Origin: Crotalaria pallida
Taxonomy: Eukaryota > Streptophyta > Magnoliopsida > Fabales > Fabaceae
Length of the DNA stretch: 64,000 nt
NCBI GenBank assembly: GCA_037953625.1
Contig: CM075649.1
Span: 92,075,290 to 92,139,289, forward strand
Reading direction: 5' to 3'
Below the pieces are notes generated by a model. The model did not search any database, was not told the DNA's origin, and saw only the letters and a program-made list of their open reading frames with translations. How positions within the stretch are numbered: the first letter of the stretch is position 1; every line of letters begins with the position of its first letter. Shown piece after piece: positions 10,408 to 23,652 of this stretch. The position numbers were made by a program, and so were the translations under genes.

Positions 10408-13400
10408 TTACTGTATAGCAAGACGCCTCTGTGAGGCGTGCTCAGAAGATATGCTTCCCCTTTGTTGACCGGAGCAGACCCCATCCTCCACTCTTTCACC
10501 TGAGTGCATATGATAAGTTGAAGATTGCAAACCATTATGATTATGGTAGGAGCCGCTACCATTTTCATAATTGGGTGCTGCTACGAACCTGCTGTGTGCA
10601 GAGTCCGAAGGGAAAGGTTCAGAACCAGATGAACTAATTGAATGGGATGACAGAACTGGACCAGAACCCATAGCCTTTTCCTTGCCCGAGGCCTCAGCAC
10701 CAGATTTCTTTGCAAAACGCCCTCCACTACCCCTTGCCCTTCTCATAGCATGTTGATGACGAGATTCATGAAGATACGGCTACACAAAACAGATGTTAGC
10801 ACTTAGCATAGCCCAGACCCAAAGGAGGATCACAGATTTCAATCAAGAAAACATTAAAGTGTGTCATGACATTAATACTGGTATAAATTATGTCTCATTC
10901 AATACTAGTATATTTGAACATGGAAAACATTGACAGAAATAAACACCTTGACCCCTGAGTAGCTTTTCTCACTTCCAATCAAATAAATGGTTTTAAAAAG
11001 GTGACTGCATACACATGCAAAATCAGAGTGGAATCCACAGATATCAATGTAGCAAAACCAGTGTAGAAGTTAAAAGGTCATAACAAGTTTCTTAACCTCT
11101 GTTAATTGGTATGATTTCCATTTTCCACTACCTGCCTATGCAAACTTATATTTTTACAACTGAGCCTCCAATTGCAGATCTTTAACAGCAAAATTTAGAA
11201 GTTGGCCTCACCAGTGTTCCTCTACAAGTTCAAAATTATTCTAGGTAACATGCTTCTGCATTCTCTGCAAGGAACTTCCAGTTTTTATATTGTGTCATTA
11301 AAAAAAATGATTCCTATTAACCCACCTAACAATATCAGCATGTTACAATCCCCTAGAGTGGGCACTTTAAACACATATTTAGCAAGGACAAACATATTGG
11401 GCAGTGTAGATTTAATAGATCTTAGGAAGATTATGGTTAGGATTTTGGATTTTTTGAATGCATTAACAATTTTATATGATTTTCACTAGGGATAATAACT
11501 GTTCATGAAGTTTTTCCAATAGTTCCAATGGAATAAAGGAGGGCCAGCTTTTCTTCCCATCATCAGCAGAGCCGTGGATAGAGTAAACACTACTGCAAAG
11601 GTGGCAAAGGCTTAAAAGTTGAGTGGCTTCATTGTTGAGTCTTATATGTCAGCATCAGATCTCTTGTTTTCTCTATATAGACAATACGGAACAATTTGTA
11701 ATGCACAAAAACTTTTCCTTTCTCATACATACTGATACTATAATTTGAAAATAGTTTCCAGACTAAGACTAAGCAACTATCAGATGATATCATTCAAAAG
11801 GTAGAGAGAACACTGCCTGAATAAAAAAACGCTATCTCTCTGAAAGGAAAGTTTTACTCTCTTAAACTGCCAGTCTTGCCCAACTACTTATTTATGTCAC
11901 TCCAAACGAAGGCAAATACCCACTGCTAATGTCTTTTGGGAGGGTTGGAGGGGGAAAGTACATTGCTCTTTTGTAAATTTAAAAATGTTTCAAGTTCCAC
12001 AGATTACTAAGCTTTCCTTTTGCTAACATGTATCCTTGATAGATAAACCTTCTCACATAAGTTAATTCATTCATGCCAAACAAAAACTTTTAGCTCATAA
12101 GTAATATAAGTAATAAGGTTTGGTACAGTAAAAAACAACATAGCAGAACAAATATCTCATAAAAAGTGGTCAGAAATCATTTGTCCAACTAATAAAGCAG
12201 CATCCAACTACAACAGTTAAAAAAAAAAAAAAAAAAGAAATATGCATAAAGATGCATTAGGTCTAGTGCAGTTGTACCTTTCTAGCTTTTATGAGCTTCC
12301 TTTCCAATTCTGCTTTAGCACGAGCCTGTCTTCGCCTCAGAATTGCTTGGTACTGTTTAGCATTCACATAAACAGGCTCTTGTGCCATCTCAAGGGGCAA
12401 AGGCATTCTGGCATGAGGCATTCCCATAAAAGGAGCATATCCCTAACATTAAAAAACAAAAATATAATATGGTCATCTCTCTCTGTTAATATGAAAAACA
12501 GAATGAAATGCACTAACCACAATCAGACTAATTTATCCAGAAAGCCTGTTATGACCTACATATGAAGTAACTTTCTGATCATGTATGAAAATGTCTAAAT
12601 CAAAGATTAATGTCACATACCAATTGCTGGTGTCCATAAGCTGCCATCATGCCCCCAAAGTATGGGTCTTGATAAGGATTTGTAGCACATGCCTGCATCA
12701 AAGAATTTGAAAAATATCAAGAGTCCCATAAATTCCAACAGCATGCAACAATATACGTTCTAAAGTAATAGAACTTCCATCAAAAGTTATGCAAGAATCA
12801 GCAAAGATTTATGCTATTGAACAAAGTCAATAATATTTGTACCAGGTATTTATGTCAAGAAATTGAAAACAATAAAAGCAAGGACTTACAATTGAATGAC
12901 CAACAAGTTCCAGCTGAGAAGTCTGAGTATGGCCATCTTCACTCACGGAAGGTGCAGATGCTGAAGTGTGCTGCATCCCTTGGTGTTCTTGTCCATAATT
13001 TTCTACCAAGAAAAGAACACTGTACTTCAGTATCTCTGTAAGTTTTTAATATTTGAAAGAATAACAAAAAACTAAAAAAAAAAAAAAATAATTTAGAAGT
13101 CCCAATTCATTTGTTTATCTTCACTTTTTTTTTTTTGTTTGAAAATAGCTACATCATACTCTAAAGCACCTGACTTATTAGGAGCAGCATGTTGGGAGTC
13201 CTTAGCGGCATCGTCATCTTCCTCATTCAATCCACTATTGGACAAAGACTGGCCTTCCTCATTGGATTCTGAATCACCGCCATTAGGGCAATCAAGAGAG
13301 GATGAATTGGTTGCATTTGCCACAGACATCGGTTGGGCAATGGGATTGTACCCAATACTACGCCACCAAGGTTCAGCGTAAACATTGCTAGGTTGAAAGG

Positions 13401-13446
13401 AATGCGGATCCGACCTCATTCGATTTGTTTCAGACTTGGACTGCAT
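10408..13446 (-). CDS. NF-YA: NF-YA transcription factor (CCAAT-binding subunit A), five coding exons
   Basis: The exons are 13446-13170, 13002-12890, 12692-12621, 12442-12278 and 10779-10408. All junctions are GT-AG and in phase (the first intron splits a codon). The total is 999 nt, giving 332 aa. NF-YA joins the NF-YB/NF-YC histone-fold dimer in the nucleus and gives it CCAAT specificity. The conserved core spans about residues 176-234: the subunit-interaction helix (EPVYVNAKQYQAILRRRQAR), a linker, then the DNA-binding part with RHQHAMRRARGSGGRF. The N-terminus has a WWRSIGYN motif and acidic and Ser/Gln-rich stretches typical of the activation region. The C-terminal tail is Ser/Gly-rich. 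The start is the first ATG after the leader intron, and the protein reads without disruption. The long last intron (10780-12277) shows no recognised insertion. It is likely controlled by miR169 through its 3' UTR. Confidence 0.95.
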
Positions 13447-13972
13447 TTCTTCAGTTCCCTACAAAAATTGTAACAGTCATATACAGGGATAGAGGTAACA
13501 GTCATATATAAACTTCACTCTTTAAGCTTAAACAAAGCTGATTGAAACTGAAACAAGAAACACTTTAAAAGGACAATAAATTAATCATAATTTTAAGAGA
13601 TGCACAATAAAAGAAAAAATAAATAACCCCTCAGTAAAATTAATTAGCATTCATCATATATAAAGAAACAAATAATTCTTCTTAGCCAGCCAAAATTCAA
13701 CAAACTTCTGTTCATTTTGTTTTACTTGACTACTAGTATATCTTGAAAGATAACTACTTTCAATTATTAGCTACAGCCTACAGCTTATATAAAACCAGAA
13801 AAACAAAATCTAAAACATATCCTAAATTTCTTTTTCCCAATTATAACTATTCATTAGTCAGAAAACAAAACAGAACTAACATGCAATCTAACTGTCGGCC
13901 AGACAACCAAACACTTCCTACGAAACTCTATTTCATAAAATTTCACCAAATTTCTGAGCTAAGACACAATTT

Positions 13973-13999
13973 CCCCCCCCCCCCCCCCCCCCCCCCCCC
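13973..13999. repeat. Poly-C tract (27 C) in the NF-YA leader intron
   Basis: An unbroken run of 27 C on the + strand (G on the transcribed gene's sense strand) lies within the intron between the non-coding first exon and the exon holding the start codon. Its length may be affected by sequencing error. Confidence 0.9.
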
Positions 14000-14268
14000 T
14001 TATCCAACATTCATAACCAACCCCTGCTGAAGAAGAAACTCATACCCCACATTAAAAAAAAAAGGGCTTTTTCGTGATTCCATTCAAGAATTCCAACAGA
14101 AAAAGCCATGCAGCCACAGAATTATTCGAACCGGATTATAAAACAAAAAAAACCCTAATTTCTAAAAAGAGACTCAGAAGGGAACGAATCACGCAATCAA
14201 ACTAAATCCCCCAAATCAATTAAAAAAAAAAAATTATTTATCAAAGGAAAACCAAGTTACTCACTTAC

Positions 14269-14385
14269 CGGGAAGAAGAAGAAGAAGAAAACAAAACCCT
14301 AGATTTTGGGTATTCAGAATCTGAGAGGAAATTTCAAAGGCCAATCTGATTCCCCTCTCTCTCTCTCTCTCAATTTAGAACCAGA
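14269..14385 (-). other. NF-YA 5' UTR exon (non-coding first exon)
   Basis: The minus strand ends in CTTCTTCTTCCCG followed by the donor GTAAGT (GT at 14268-14267). Upstream is a GA-rich leader (a CT run on the + strand near 14356-14370). The next exon begins at an acceptor after 13458, 12 nt before the ATG. A long leader intron is common in plant NF-YA genes. The 5' end is an estimate from the TATA-like site. Confidence 0.6.
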
Positions 14386-14414
14386 AAATTATTTAATAAT
14401 AATAACAACAACTG

Positions 14415-14425
14415 CTATATAAAAA
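14415..14425 (-). promoter_or_regulatory. Putative TATA box of NF-YA
   Basis: The minus strand reads TTTTTATATAG. It sits about 30 bp before the pyrimidine/GA-rich leader that becomes the first exon. This is supported by position only. Confidence 0.4.
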
Positions 14426-14652
14426 TAATACGAGTTAAGAAAATTAAAATAATAAAAAACAATAATAATAAAAAACACTACAAAGTCTTGGTCTTTTTAA
14501 GTCATGAGTCCTCTCTCTCCCTCTTCCTTTCTTCTCTTTATTGTAAATTTTTATTTGACAGAGCTAATGATGACATCACCTACCTACAGATTGTAAGGAG
14601 AAGACACGTGTGGTGGATAGCAAGAGGAGCACGGTTATCGGAGGAACGAGAG

Positions 14653-15398
14653 ACAAAGGAGATAAATCGGCGACAATGAGTTGCGTAGCAGAGAAAGTTT
14701 AACGAGTACGGACTGCGGCGTAGTAAGAGAAACAATAGATAGTTAGGAGTAGGTCATACCCAAAGTGGGATGAGGTTATCAAAACCCTATCGGCCAAAGA
14801 AACAAAAGAAAATTGTGGCCCACGTAACACACACTTGACATAGCCGAATCTATGGAACACGTGACCTCTTTGTGGGGACCACATTGTTGTAGCGTTGACA
14901 GCAACTTTGGCCACGTATTCTTTCCTTGAATTGCAGAATCATATGTTCTTTTCTAATTTTTTTTATTATTTATTTCACTGGTTTTGAGCATGTGCATTGC
15001 ATGGGTTAATTATTTGTTTAATAATACAAAGGAGAGATATCGGCGACAACGAGTTGCGTAGCAAAAAAAGTTTAACGAGTAAGGACTTCGGCGTAGTAAG
15101 AGGAACAATAGGTAGTTAGGAGTAGGTCATACCCAAAGTGAGATAAAGTTATCAAAACCCTATCGGCCAAAGAAACAAAAGAAAATTGTGGCCCACGTAA
15201 CACGCACTTGACATAGTCGAATTTATGGAACACGTGACCTCTTTGTGGGGATCACATTGTTGTAGCTTTGATAGCAACTTTGGCCACGTATTCTTTCCTT
15301 GAAGTGCAAAATCATATGTTCTTTTCTAATTATTTTTTATTATTTATTTTACTGGTTTTAAACATGTGCATTGCATGGTTAATTATTTGTTTAATAAT
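14653..15398. repeat. Tandem ~373-bp duplication upstream of NF-YA with G-box elements
   Basis: The units 14653-15025 and 15026-15398 are close copies. Each holds three ACGT-core sites at matching places: CACGTA (14821 and 15194), the G-box CACGTG (14858 and 15231) and CACGTA (14912 and 15285). Another CACGTG lies at 14605 just before the repeat. ACGT cores are known bZIP/bHLH and ABA-response sites in plants. Whether they regulate NF-YA is inference from position, about 0.2-1 kb upstream of the likely start. No gene is seen in 14480-15870. Confidence 0.85.
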
Positions 15399-15875
15399 CT
15401 TTGAAAACCATTGTTTAAGTATTTGTATTGTACAATTGATCAACATCATCCTAAGTATAAACAAATCATGATTTATTAAAATTACAATAGTTAATTTATG
15501 AAAACATGTTCAACAGTATACACTACCTTTTGTTTTATTGTCATGTCAAATCTTTTAATTTTTCACTCATGTTTATTTTTGTCTAAAGTAAAGAGAATTG
15601 CAATACAGTAAAGTAATTTTGAGTGTTACACTCCATCTTATCTCTATTAAACCATTGTCGTTGATTTTGTGATGAATTTCACACTTCATTGTCAAAAATT
15701 AGAAATTTTTCCTTTGTTATTAGAGCAGTGTCGATATTCATGACTTAGCAGCTACAATTCTCCCTTACATTTGAGCGATATCATGAATAAATAAAAATGT
15801 CAATTTTAAACTATTAAGATTAGATTATCCTTGTACATTTGGAAAAATAAGATATGTAAACATTTAAGTATCTTT

Positions 15876-16063
15876 TTTTGGTGTACACCAAGGGTATCCC
15901 CCAGTCGACAGCCGAAGACCAATCCCCTCTGAGGCGTAGAGATCACCGAAGTAGGTTTTACCTTTACCAACAAAGCCTTTTCCATGCCCACGGCAAGGAT
16001 CGAACACCTGACATCATGCTTAAGGAACCCAGCTATCTACCAACTGTGTTGGACTTTGTTGGT
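15876..16063 (-). mobile_element. tRNA-derived SINE
   Basis: 188 bp flanked by a 16-bp target duplication, ACATTTAAGTATCTTT (15860-15875 and 16064-16079). On the minus strand it has a pol III A-box-like TGGTAGATAGCTGG (16042-16029) and a B-box-like GTTCGATCC (16005-15997). It ends in a short A-rich tail (the T run at 15876-15879 plus the duplication edge). This is the standard structure of plant tRNA-type SINEs. Confidence 0.85.
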
Positions 16064-16320
16064 ACATTTAAGTATCTTTAATGAACATTTCAAAAAAAAA
16101 AAAAGTATCTTTAATGAAAACATGAAACTTAAAATTTCTACATTTTCATGTTTGTTCACTCTTCCAATGTATTTATTTGAAACTTCAAATATTTCTGAAT
16201 CTTATGAGTACAAAAATAAAATGTATGTCATCATCTTATCATTCTATACCTTCATATTGTAGAGATTATTATTGACATACTAAACTATGTCATCATCTCC
16301 CAACCAAATTAGTTATCAAT

Positions 16321-16467
16321 CACTACTACAAAATGGGGAAAAATTAACTGCAATTTAATCTCAATTCAAACATGAAACCGAGATTAGAAGGGATTTCCAA
16401 TCAAAACATTAAAAATTAATACTTAGAAAAATATCAAAAATCACTGAAAGCATTTGATCTTAGCTTG
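16321..16467 (+). mobile_element. CACTA-type transposon terminus (partial)
   Basis: The sequence begins CACTACTACAAAA, the classic terminal inverted repeat of plant En/Spm (CACTA) elements. It is followed by short sub-terminal words that reappear beyond the giant insertion (GGAATCGGGAT near 43344, GGATTGATG near 43420). The giant LTR element at 16468 interrupts it. The opposite terminus was not found. Confidence 0.5.
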
Positions 16468-16582
16468 TGTGAGACCCCAATTTTATCCAATTTATTTGAG
16501 AATTTATATTTAAATTTAAAATATTATATTTGATTTTTGATAAATTGTGATACCTGAGTTTAATTATAATCGTATGATTATA

Positions 16583-16617
<35 letters not shown>

Positions 16618-19600
16618 GATGCAAACCAATGTTTTCTCTAATGTATTTAATTTATATTCTTTAGATGAAATATTTTAAGGTATAGTATTTGATTTAAATG
16701 ATCTTAGAAAATGAAATGCTTTTTGAAGGATTAAGGTGTTCTATCTTCAGAAATTCATATCTTTTAAACCGTACGTCGAAAAATTACAAATGATATGTCA
16801 AATCGATCGTATCGAAACGTAGATTATGAAAATGTTAAGCTTTGATTTTTATTCTGGAGTTTTCAAAATTTTATCACTGCTACAGTACTGAACGAATTTT
16901 TGAGTTTTAAGTGTAAAGATATGATTTTAATGCATTTAATGACCTTTTGACTCAAGCGTATTTTATTTTGAAAACAAAAATACATTTCTGAGGTTTTCTA
17001 TTGGACTACCATCCAAATAAAATATATTTTCGTATTTTTTCTTATTATAAAATTTTTTGAAAGTTTATGAAGTGCATTTTTGGAAGGAAATGATCTTAGA
17101 GCTTCAAAAATTCATAACTTTCAAATCGTAAGTCCAAAAATTATAAACTTTATATGAAAATGATCATATTGAAATGTAGTATCTGAATATGTGAAAAGAG
17201 AATTTTTATTTTGGCATCTACGAAAAAATACTGTACAGTAGAGAAAAACGAATTTTTGGTATGTTTAGCTTAGAAAAAAATTATTTTGGAGCATAAAATA
17301 AACTATTGGGCTATAAAATAATTTTATTTATATATTGAGATATTTATTTAAATGCCTACTGGTTGCACAGTCCAAATATTAGCATTTTCCTAATTATTTC
17401 TGAATTATAAAAAATGAAAGCTTTAATGTGATTGGTCAATTTTGTAGTGAATTCAAAATGGACCAATGAAAATTTTTCTCCTTATTTTTATATATATGCA
17501 CCGTCCAAATATATTAGGAGGGAGAGAGGAGAATTTTCTGAAAATTGTGGGGAATCATTCTTAAGTTAATAAGCCATAGGATTTATGCAAAGTTCATTAA
17601 TGCATGTGTGTGTTTCAAAGTGGGAATTAAAATTGATGACTCACTTTTGACTAAGGGGGCTGAATTTGTGATCTGATGTGAAGGGAAAATTTGTCTTCTC
17701 TTCACCTATAAATAGACCATCACACCTCTCACAATTTCACACACACTACTTGTTGTTACTTTGAGAAAAAAAAAATTATTCCAAGAGAAAAGAGAGAGGA
17801 AGGTGGCGAGTTGAAGGTAGGAAGAGGAGGAAAATTTTCTCACCTTGGGGAAGTCTTTTAGCTTTAGGAGGAGAGGTAACTCTAAGTCTATATTTTAATT
17901 TATTTCATCTCTTCTTCTACTGTTATTAGAATCCCTAATTCTTTTTATGTATAGTAAGAACTAAAAGTTTCTACTTCTTTTTTTTTATTAGAATGAACTA
18001 TGTATTTGTTGGTGGTATTTTGTTTTTATAGTCAAATGAATAAAGGTTTAAAGGAAAGGACAAAATGAATTGTTTAAAGAGAATAATCTCCCATTTTCTT
18101 TGGCCTTGAGATGACCGAATTTTGTAGCACAAAAGGAAAAATTATATTCTGAAATTTTTGTGTTCTTACAATACAGACATTTTATATTTTATAGAAATTT
18201 TGTATCTGTTTGAAGTATTTTAGTTCTTTTTGTTTGGATTCAAAATGGAAACTTCTGAAAATTCTGTGTTACTGAAACTATAAGATTTAATGTAGCATTA
18301 AAAGAAAAGAAGAATTTTAGTCTTTTGCCTTGTGTTATTGTTTGGTCGTGATATATATATGGGGTAGTAGTTGTTATTATTATATGTGACTTATTGGATG
18401 ATTATTTGATCTCTAATGTTGTAATATTGAAATGAAATTAGTTTTATGAAAACAAATGAAATTCTGAATTTTATGGTGTTAACAGTGAAGTATAATTGAT
18501 TTTTGATTAAAAGTTACACATAATTTATATTATTTGGTTGGTAAATTTAGGAGTAAGTAGGTAATTTTTATCTTGTGATTGTGTAAATGTTTGACTATGT
18601 GGTTAGTATCAATTGTAAACTGGTTACTGTACAAAAGTAATTTTTCTTAAAAAGTGATTATCTTTGTGTCAAATTGATTATTGTGAGTATATGAAATTAT
18701 GTGACTAAAGTATATATGTGTGTTTGAAAATTTAAAAAGTACTCTTTTATGTATATAATTTTGGCCAAATTTATTGAAGAGGAAAACAAAAATATTTGAT
18801 TATTTTTAGTTGATTTTTTTGATGTGAATAAATGGTTATCAGTGTGTATTATGTATTCTGATAAAAATATATTTAGATCTGGAAATTTTCTTAAGGCTAA
18901 AAAGTATTATTCTCATAAGGTATAAGGCTCCAAATAATAATTTTTATAGATATATACTATGCTTAACTGTAATTACAGTTCTTATAAAAAAAAAATATCT
19001 AATTACAGTATGTATAGGAATGTTAGAGTCTGTTAGTTTAAATTTTTGAAGTGATGCAACTGGACTTAAGGTGTCTGTCCAGCAAACTAATATGCTTTAT
19101 TTTAATCATGTTTAATCATTTTATTATAGTAGGATTTGTAAAGAATTTTTAGGAAAAAGTGGCATGTGTTTTCGATAAACTGTTTAGGAGAAAACTGATT
19201 GTTGAGAAATAGTGTATGTGCTGCCCAAGATTGTAAAATAGTTGCATCAAGGATGAAAATCATTTTGAAATAATTGGTAATGTGTGCTTTATGATAAAAT
19301 CTTTATTATAAGTATTTAAAAATAAAAGGAAGTATAAAAGTCATTTTGTGAATGTACTGATGCTTGAAAGTGAATTTTCTGTAAACTGTTTGTAGTCTGT
19401 AATTTAATCTAATTAATGATAGAAAAAGTATTTTGAACTTTGAATGCTTGAGTTTATTTTCTCATTTAGTTATATGTGCTTATAACATGATTTTGCAAAA
19501 TTTGTTTACTTCTTAGTCTGAGTAAAAATTTGCATCAAAAGAAAAATACTTTAAATTCATGCTGTATGAATAGCCTGTAAATGGTAGTTGTTATAAGGTA

Positions 19601-22268
19601 CTTAAGAATGAGATATGTAGTAAAGAAAAAATTGAGGTTTATTTTTAAGATGTTATGATTGTGTTTTAAAGGTTATATTATGATTGGAGATGATTTTCAT
19701 AATTTAAAAGCTAAAAAGAAAAAGTGACTTTGCAAGACTTGTAGGTATGCTGTTCCAAATTCTAGATTAATTGCATCAACTATAAAAATTGTTTTGGAAT
19801 GAATTAGTATGAGGATTTTTATGATAGGACCTTTAATATAAGTGTATAGAGTAAAAAGAAATTATAAAAGTGAATTTGTGAAAGTATGATTTGATGTTAT
19901 TTGTTTAAATAAATTGTTGTTTTTACTGGTATAAGTGTGTGCATGTGGTAGTTGTTATATAAGTAATATAGTATGGTATTATAGAAATAAAAATGTATTC
20001 TAAATATTTTTCAAAGTATTAGATGAGTTTTAAATTATGTTTTGCAAAAAGGATTTCTTGAATTTTAAAAGGGATTATTTTAAGTTATATGACGCCTTAA
20101 AAAGGACATTCTGTTTTAAAAGGATTTCTGTTTTAAGGTACTTTGGTACTTTGGGTCTTATCCTTACCTAAGTAAATAGATAGTATAAGGTATTTGCTAG
20201 ATATTGTTTGTATACCGTTTATCGTTTAAGAATAAAAAGAATCAAAAGTGAGCGAGTTGCTGGAGCTGTAGACACAAAAGTTGAAACAGAGTAAGCGTGG
20301 ATCTCAGGTGAGAGAGAAGCCTTCTTAAGACATAGTGGCATGTAGGGTAATATTAAGACGTTCCGTATCATCTCAAAGGTCGGAACTAGGAATCTATCGG
20401 TCGAGTAGTAAAACGGCAATTGAGTGTGTGTTCCGCCGTTTTTACGAAAAACACGATTCCTCGATATTAATTAATTGTATGTTGGTTGATAATCGATTAT
20501 ATCATGTTGTATATTTTTGAATTGTATATTATATGGAAATGAGTTATATGATGAGATAACAAGAAGATTGGGAATTATGTTCTGGAAATAATGGTTCATC
20601 CTATGGAAAGATAATTAATGTTTTTTTATCGATTGTTCCTATGAAAAGATACTTAGTATATTTCGAACGGTCGTTCCATGAAAAGGACTTGACATATTTT
20701 GTAAATATTATTATGAAATATAAGAATGGTTAAAGAATAATGTGGAATTGCGAAAACGATAGTAGTGTACAGTGATGAATAACTTTGCTAAATAATCCCT
20801 TAAGTGACTGACCACGTGGATGACTGTGTCGTGGTTTCAAGTCTTGTGGAATCCACTGTACTATAGGGAAGTATTGCTGTGGTCCCTTAGAGGTCGAGGC
20901 CTGTTAGAAGCAAGGCTTAGAATGGGTCGACCAAAACTAGGATTAATGACAGACTTAGAAGACTTAGGAACCCCTCTCCAAAACCTACGCGTTGAGAGTG
21001 AAGTAGTGGAGAGGAAAGATACCGAATACTTGGAGGCCGGTGTACTTTCAAGTGGTGATTGCGATAGGGGAGGGCAAGGACGGTGAACGTCAAGAAGCCT
21101 CGAGTGCTTCTCTAGGCGGGACAAGACTACAAGGATTTGTCTTTCGGTTGTAGGCAATGTCGTAGCGAGGAACTGCACGATCAACTAGAGATAGCGTTGT
21201 CGCCCCCTTGAGCAAATCTTAGATGGTGAGAGGGAACCCGAATGGGGTTAGATGTCGCTGCATTTTTGAAACTGTATTGATGAAATGATTTTACTTCGGT
21301 TGTTGAATATTTGTTGGTGCGTACCCTTCGACATCGATGCCAACATGGTTAGGGTTCCTGTGCGTCCCATCTGCTTTCCGAACTAGGATGTGGTTGGAAT
21401 GATGGAGGAGATGTAACGTGTGTGCTACCAAACCCTTGAGCCTCGGTGGTGGTACACCTTCTCGAATTTCCGGTGGTTATGACAGTGAAACTTAGAGCCT
21501 AAAGATAATTAAATACAATGGTTATGATTATATGAAAATTTTCCTTTTGGTGATTAGTGAAATTTATTAAACGGAATGGTAATAATGATGTATATATGTT
21601 TGTGTGGTCTTAATATTCCCCTCTGGTAAGCCCACTCCGTCGACGATCATATCGTTTGGAGTGCTTACTCTCTCTATTTCCCTTTCCTGTGAACATTGGG
21701 GAACAATGTTCACTGATGGCAGATCATGTACTATCTCGAGTAGCGGTTGCTCAAGTCGGAAGAGGATCGCGAGACGACGTACGTACGAGGAGGAAGCAGA
21801 AGCAGCAATCAAAGAATATTCCAGACAGTTGCGATGGAGGAAATGATGAAGACTAATAGTCTAGGATAGTTTTTGTTTTGTATTCCATCTTTGGATGGGT
21901 AGGATATGATTACTCTATCCCGAATGTAACCCCAGTTGTAACATGGATTATTTAAATGAAATAAAATAAGTTCTTTTTGGTTATGTATCAAGTTCATTAA
22001 ATAATTAAATGTTTTTCCGCAAATTAACCATCGAATAATTTTGGCATCACGAAAAGGAGCTTTTTGGAAAAGTGTTAGTGACATCTCTTTTTGGAAAGGA
22101 ATTTTATATTGCGAGTTTATGAACCAAATATTTTGAAAGCCAAATGAATCGAATTGTTTTATGAAAAACTTTTTAAAAGAATTAAAATGAACTGACTTTG
22201 GAAATGTTCATAAAAAAAAAAGGCGCAAATTTTTAGTGAAATTTCTAAGTCCAAATTGGGGTGTTACA
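16468..22268 (+). repeat. 5' LTR of element B (5.8 kb)
   Basis: It starts TGTGAGACCCC and ends TTGGGGTGTTACA. It contains a promoter-like CTATAAATAG (17706-17715). It also contains two diverged copies of a segment with AAATTCATA-CTTT-AAA (about 16735-16840 and 17090-17190). A GC-richer, less A+T-biased island at 20800-21480 has words conserved in the distant relative at 52501 (TGTCGCCCCCTTGA). Short open frames at 21600-21860 exist in both LTRs but have no recognisable homology. Confidence 0.9.
17706..17715 (+). promoter_or_regulatory. LTR promoter TATA box (element B, 5' LTR)
   Basis: CTATAAATAG is followed by the CA-rich initiator-like region ATTTCACACACACTACTTG. It is repeated identically in the 3' LTR at 24893-24902. 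A donor-like GAGAG|GTAACT lies downstream near 17870. Confidence 0.6.
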
Positions 22269-22273
22269 TTTAG

Positions 22274-22290
22274 TGGTATCAGAGCGATGG
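22274..22290 (+). other. Primer-binding site of element B
   Basis: TGGTATCAGAGCGATGG lies 5 bp after the 5' LTR end. The first 12 bases are complementary to the 3' end of plant initiator tRNA-Met. Confidence 0.9.
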
Positions 22291-23652
22291 TTGTCCTTAG
22301 TGGCCTTAAGCATAGCCTTATATGCTTTCCTTGTGTGACTCTGGTTGTGTTTGTTTGTGTCTGAGTCGTAACGGTTTAGTCTTAGAGTAAACTAAGGTTT
22401 AGAGTTGGTACAGAAATGAAGATGCTAATGCTGCTAGTCGTTATTAGGATTGATGAATTGCTTAAACGGTGTGGAGTTATCCACTACTAGTGTGTTTGCT
22501 TCTCTTGTTGGATTTAACTTTTGCTTCTTGACTGGTTATGCTTTTCCTATGATATAATAACGTTGAAATTTTTGTGAGATCGATGAATGTGTGTGCTTAA
22601 GTATGCTGTATAGAACTCCTTGTGAAAATGTGGAAACCAATTCTTGGGAAAAGTGTGGTATCTTAAAAGACTGCCAGAGGAGAATTGAGTTCAAGTCAAG
22701 GCATTACCCTACTTCATTTCGATTTTTGAGAAGACCCAATCACCCTTTCGTCTGATTATTGAGCTTGAATTCCGCATTTTTGCAATAATTCGACCCTTTC
22801 GAATTAAAAAGACTTCTTTTTTGTCAGAAAATACCCAATCAAATGATCACCTGCCATCAAACTATTCAACCAAATACCAAAAATTCAGTAAATTCAAAGT
22901 TCTTTTCTCGAATTCTTGCGGCTAAAACATAACCCTACCACATAAAGGTATGAAGGAAGTAACACTTGTATGCATAGCACATTAATGTTAGGAGGCTGAA
23001 GGGACAAGGTGATGGTACGGTTGTGTGAAAACTTAGGAATTATGAGAATATTAGTTTAGAGTCGGTCCCTAAGTGGTACTAAGAAGAAATTAGTGAGTCA
23101 AAAGTCGGGTAGTTAGAAAGTAATCATAGTCTTAGGATGGACTTTGATGTAAGGTTGTATAATAGATGGTATAAGCTTGATCAAAGTTGGGGAGCAAAAG
23201 GTTAAGTAGAGTTTATGTTAGTGACAAGTACCCGGGTAGCATAAGTAGTATGGAAGTAAGCAGTAACTCAGCCGATGATTATGGTTTTGATATGCATACA
23301 AGAAAATACTTCTGGATTGACACCGAGTTCAAAAATAACAAGCTCTTCTTTTCAAGTCTATTATGTACATACCAATATCCCTTATGAACAATTCGTACCC
23401 ACTTACCTTTAATACTTCTGGTCTGACCCAAAATTACTATGGAGATGAGACACAATTGATATCTATTGCCTACCTTTGAACTTGACTCAATTCGACTCCC
23501 GCACGACGCTACCAGTAAAAGAGTAGTAATCGACAAGAACATCGAGGGAAAGAAATACTCTTGAAGAAAGAAAAGGTGGTAACTTTGTTTGTTTCCTTGC
23601 TTGTCTCTGTGCATATTTCTCGGGGACGAGAAATCTCTAAGTTGGGTTGGAT
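22291..23652 (+). other. Non-coding interior of element B
   Basis: No gag, protease, RT, RNase H or integrase motifs were found in any frame. It ends with a purine-rich stretch (GGGGACGAGAAATCTC, then AAGTTGGGTTGGA) just before the 3' LTR, the likely polypurine tract region. A retained primer site and purine tract with no genes fits a non-autonomous element. Confidence 0.75.

Noticed and set aside
14699..14914. Short open frame upstream of NF-YA
   Set aside because: It lies in the duplicated promoter block, is not preserved as a frame in the second copy, and has no homology.
15876..16063. A tRNA gene on the minus strand
   Set aside because: A- and B-box-like motifs are present, but the clover-leaf does not close. 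The 16-bp target duplication shows it is a SINE.
21604..21856. Small open frames in both LTRs of B (around 21604 and 42671)
   Set aside because: Conservation follows from LTR identity. No start context, homology or codon pattern supports a protein, although an LTR-encoded peptide cannot be excluded.
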